A stretch of 8,239 nucleotides of DNA, from NCBI GenBank assembly GCA_030607765.1, contig JAUWJJ010000038.1:1-8239 (forward strand). Direction: 5' to 3'. Under the pieces are notes generated by a model. The model searched no databases. It was not told the origin of the DNA and saw only the letters and a list, made by a program, of their open reading frames with translations. The translations under genes were made by a program, and so were the position numbers. Source of the DNA: Candidatus Aerophobota bacterium. Lineage in GTDB: Bacteria; Aerophobota; Aerophobia; Aerophobales; B3-G15. Positions 6,744 to 8,239 of this stretch are shown here, piece after piece; the stretch's first letter is position 1; each line of letters starts with the position of its first letter.

Positions 6744-7260
6744 GATTTTAATTATCAATAAGAGTCCTTTCTGGGTAGGGATTTTAGCAGAAAATGAATA
6801 TATATTAAGAGTAAGTATTGCTTTTTGTAGAGAGGATGTTCTAAAAAACTTAGGTTTAAGAAATAAGATTAGCAATAATCCATCATCTTTACTTCAGAGA
6901 TTAAAAAAGGATTTAATAGCTTATCTGGAAGGAAAAAAAGTTGATTTTTCTTCTTATTCTTTGCAATTTAAAGGATTTTCACCCTTAGCTAAGAAAGTTT
7001 TGGTTCAGCTTAAGTATATTTCTTATGGACAAACCAGGAGCTATGAATGGGCAGCAAAAAAAACAGGAACTCGAGGTTATCGGGCGGTGGGAAGAATTTT
7101 AAGTAAGAATCCCTTTCCCATCATTCTCCCCTGCCATAGAGTTATCAGAAAAGATGGCGCTATAGCAGGTCTTTATCCAAGTAGAAAGATAAGGGAAAAG
7201 CTTCTTCAAATAGAAGGATATTTTCCTCCAGTTTTCCCTTGCCTATTCAAATTAAATTAG
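6736..7260 (+). CDS. ogt: Methylated-DNA-[protein]-cysteine S-methyltransferase (Ogt/AGT)
   Basis: Suicide repair protein that moves the alkyl group from O6-alkylguanine or O4-alkylthymine to its own cysteine. It has 174 aa. A short N-terminal domain lies at about 1-75. The DNA-binding domain has SPLAKKVLVQLKYISYGQT at 82-100 and the helix-turn-helix with RAVGR at 116-120, where Arg116 is the candidate finger that flips the base. The active site is PCHRV at 132-136 with nucleophile C133, His134 and the relay Glu160. The retained Cys rules out an alkyltransferase-like (ATL) protein, which has Trp or another residue there. The loop after the active site reads AGLYPSR where many homologues have a YSGGL-type sequence. 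ATG 6736 has AAGGAT 7 nt upstream and lies inside the last codons of uvrC. The two repair genes are probably co-expressed. Confidence 0.94.
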   Translation: MTEILIINKSPFWVGILAENEYILRVSIAFCREDVLKNLGLRNKISNNPSSLLQRLKKDLIAYLEGKKVDFSSYSLQFKGFSPLAKKVLVQLKYISYGQTRSYEWAAKKTGTRGYRAVGRILSKNPFPIILPCHRVIRKDGAIAGLYPSRKIREKLLQIEGYFPPVFPCLFKLN

Positions 7261-7266
7261 TATAAT
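7239..7266 (+). promoter_or_regulatory. Candidate sigma70-type promoter for secA
   Basis: TTGCCT (7239-7244) as a 4-of-6 match to the -35 box, a 16-nt spacer, and a perfect TATAAT (7261-7266) just past the ogt stop. If used, it would give a secA leader of roughly 270 nt that contains the structured patch described at 7314-7456. The region is A+T-rich, so chance matches are likely. Confidence 0.35.
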
Positions 7267-7313
7267 AATAAATCGTAATAGTTTAAGATATAGGAATTTC
7301 AAAATTTTTTGGA

Positions 7314-7456
7314 TTGTTATTAAGTGAAGTGTTTAAAAAAAGGGAACCGGATGTACTTGCTTGAGCGAGACGAAAGTTGGCTTTTTATATTGGAAGGTGA
7401 AACATTTCCCTCCAGCGCTCGCTTCGCTCCTCGCTGCCTCCCCCACTTCATAACAA
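7314..7456. other. G+C-richer patch bounded by inverted repeats in the ogt-secA gap
   Basis: TTGTTAT (7314-7320) and GAAGTG (7326-7331) are complementary to ATAACAA (7450-7456) and CACTTC (7444-7449), which together close a region of about 143 nt, with five bases unpaired on the left. Inside, GAGCGA at 7363-7368 can pair with TCGCTC at 7424-7429, and the overlapping AGCGAG with CTCGCT at 7418-7423. The inner sequence, especially 7411-7445, is richer in G+C than its surroundings. It matches no riboswitch or structured RNA I recognise. It could be a leader RNA, a small RNA, or a miniature mobile repeat. Confidence 0.35.
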
Positions 7457-7461
7457 GCTGA
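7351..7461 (+). CDS. Possible 36-aa small ORF, probably not real
   Basis: ATG 7351 to TGA 7459 encodes MYLLERDESWLFILEGETFP followed by an Arg, Pro and Cys-rich tail. AGGGA at 7341-7345 lies 5 nt upstream of the ATG. The second half is translated from the repetitive GCTCGCTTCGCTCC stretch. I recognise no domain and no membrane segment. It is listed because it has an ATG and a plausible ribosome site; coding status is doubtful. Confidence 0.15.
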   Translation: MYLLERDESWLFILEGETFPSSARFAPRCLPHFITS

Positions 7462-7479
7462 CAGGGCGCCATTGAGGGG

Positions 7480-7498
7480 GTCATTCCAAAGGAATGAC
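7480..7498. repeat. GTCATTCC / GGAATGAC hairpin
   Basis: A perfect 8-bp inverted repeat with an AAA loop: GTCATTCC (7480-7487) and GGAATGAC (7491-7498). Neither strand has a T-run after it, so it is not a typical terminator. It lies 33 nt upstream of the secA ribosome site. From memory, this GTCATTCC palindrome type is a common dispersed intergenic repeat; copy number cannot be judged from one window. Confidence 0.6.
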
Positions 7499-7530
7499 AA
7501 AGCCTATATTTTCCCCTTAAATATTATCTT

Positions 7531-7538
7531 GAGGAGGT
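7531..7538 (+). promoter_or_regulatory. Strong ribosome binding site that sets the secA start
   Basis: GAGGAGGT ends 6 nt before the TTG at 7545, the best Shine-Dalgarno in the window. It fixes the TTG as the secA start and probably offsets the weaker start codon. Confidence 0.8.
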
Positions 7539-7544
7539 TTTCCA

Positions 7545-8239
7545 TTGATTGGAAAACTATTAATTAAAATTTTTGGTACCAAACAGGAAAGAGAAGTTAA
7601 GAAGCTAATGCCCCTGGTTAATAAAATTAACTATCTCGAGAAAAAAGTATGTAAGCTTTCTGATAAAGCTCTTCAGTCAAAAACAGATGAACTTAAGGGA
7701 AGGTTAAACAAAAATGAGAGTTTAGATGATATTCTACCTGAGGCTTTTGCTGTGGTAAGGGAAGCAGCTAAAAGGACTGTGGGATTAAGGCATTATGATG
7801 CGCAGTTGATAGGAGGGATAGTTCTTCATCAAGGAAAAATAGCCGAGATGGCTAATGGAGAAGGTAAAACCTTAGTAGCTACCTTAGCTGCTTATCTTAA
7901 TGCTCTTGATGGGAAGGGAGTTCATGTAGTTACAGTTAATGATTATTTATCTCGACGGGATAAAGAGTGGATGGGACCTGTTTATGAATTTTTAGGTCTT
8001 TCAGTAGGAGTTATTCAGAGTGGAATGGATAGCCCGGAAAGACAAAAAGCTTATCAGTGCGACATTATTTATGGAACCAACAACGAGTTTGGTTTTGACT
8101 ATTTAAGAGATAATATGACTCTTAGAAAAGAGGACCAGGTTCAAAGGGAACATCATTATGCCATTGTTGATGAAGTTGACAGTATTCTTGTTGATGAGGC
8201 CAGAACCCCTCTTATAATTTCTGGGCCAGCTGAAAAGTC
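7545..8239 (+). CDS. secA: Protein translocase subunit SecA (3' partial)
   Basis: ATPase motor that drives preproteins through the SecYEG channel at the inner membrane, and so supplies outer-membrane precursors to BamA. The first 231 residues are present; the frame is open to the window end. The start is TTG, giving [20 protein letters not shown], which matches normal SecA N-termini. Motifs seen: the Q-motif-like [11 protein letters not shown] at 81-91; Walker A MANGEGKT at 102-109, where MATGEGKT or MKTGEGKT is usual; [11 protein letters not shown] at 129-139; [16 protein letters not shown] at 176-191; Walker [21 protein letters not shown] at 208-227. NBD1 is interrupted by the window edge before the preprotein crosslinking domain. 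It is separated from ogt by 284 nt and likely has its own promoter. Identity is not in doubt. Confidence 0.97.
   Translation, partial: MIGKLLIKIFGTKQEREVKKLMPLVNKINYLEKKVCKLSDKALQSKTDELKGRLNKNESLDDILPEAFAVVREAAKRTVGLRHYDAQLIGGIVLHQGKIAEMANGEGKTLVATLAAYLNALDGKGVHVVTVNDYLSRRDKEWMGPVYEFLGLSVGVIQSGMDSPERQKAYQCDIIYGTNNEFGFDYLRDNMTLRKEDQVQREHHYAIVDEVDSILVDEARTPLIISGPAEK

Noticed and set aside
7261..7544. tRNA or known riboswitch in the ogt-secA gap
   Set aside because: I found no cloverleaf with a T-loop GTTCRA motif and no recognisable riboswitch core; the visible pairings match only a long inverted repeat and a short palindrome.
1..8239. A new defence, mobile or biosynthetic system
   Set aside because: All long frames are assigned to well-known housekeeping families, and the gaps of up to 284 nt are too short for another sizeable gene. 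Nothing in the window supports such a system.

Overview
The window is a stretch of chromosomal housekeeping genes, all on the + strand, from an A+T-rich bacterium with two membranes. The diderm assignment rests on a complete BamA/Omp85 protein with a signal peptide. A ClpC-type unfoldase carrying a UVR motif beside BamA, and the low G+C by eye, fit an uncultured candidate-phylum diderm (Omnitrophota, Aerophobota or Atribacterota-like). That placement is a guess; nothing in the window fixes the phylum.

Layout: the 3' three quarters of clpC (1-1820); a 117-nt gap with repeats; bamA (1938-4181); rsmD, overlapping the bamA stop by one base (4181-4723); a 223-nt gap holding two inverted copies of a short dispersed repeat; uvrC (4947-6743, TTG start); ogt, overlapping uvrC by 8 nt (6736-7260); a 284-nt gap with a G+C-richer, structured-looking patch; and the 5' part of secA (7545 to the window end, TTG start).

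The genes fall into three themes. clpC, bamA and secA concern protein quality control, export and outer-membrane assembly. rsmD modifies 16S rRNA. uvrC and ogt repair DNA and are translationally linked. I see no phage, transposase, CRISPR, toxin-antitoxin or defence genes, and no tRNA or rRNA. I found no new multi-gene system.

The most interesting points are small. rsmD has no ATG, GTG or TTG at its true 5' end and appears to start at ATA; its catalytic DPPY motif reads GPPY. A perfect 9-bp hairpin lies at the 5' end of bamA and makes its start uncertain. Every non-overlapping gene junction carries short repeats or hairpins of the dispersed intergenic type.
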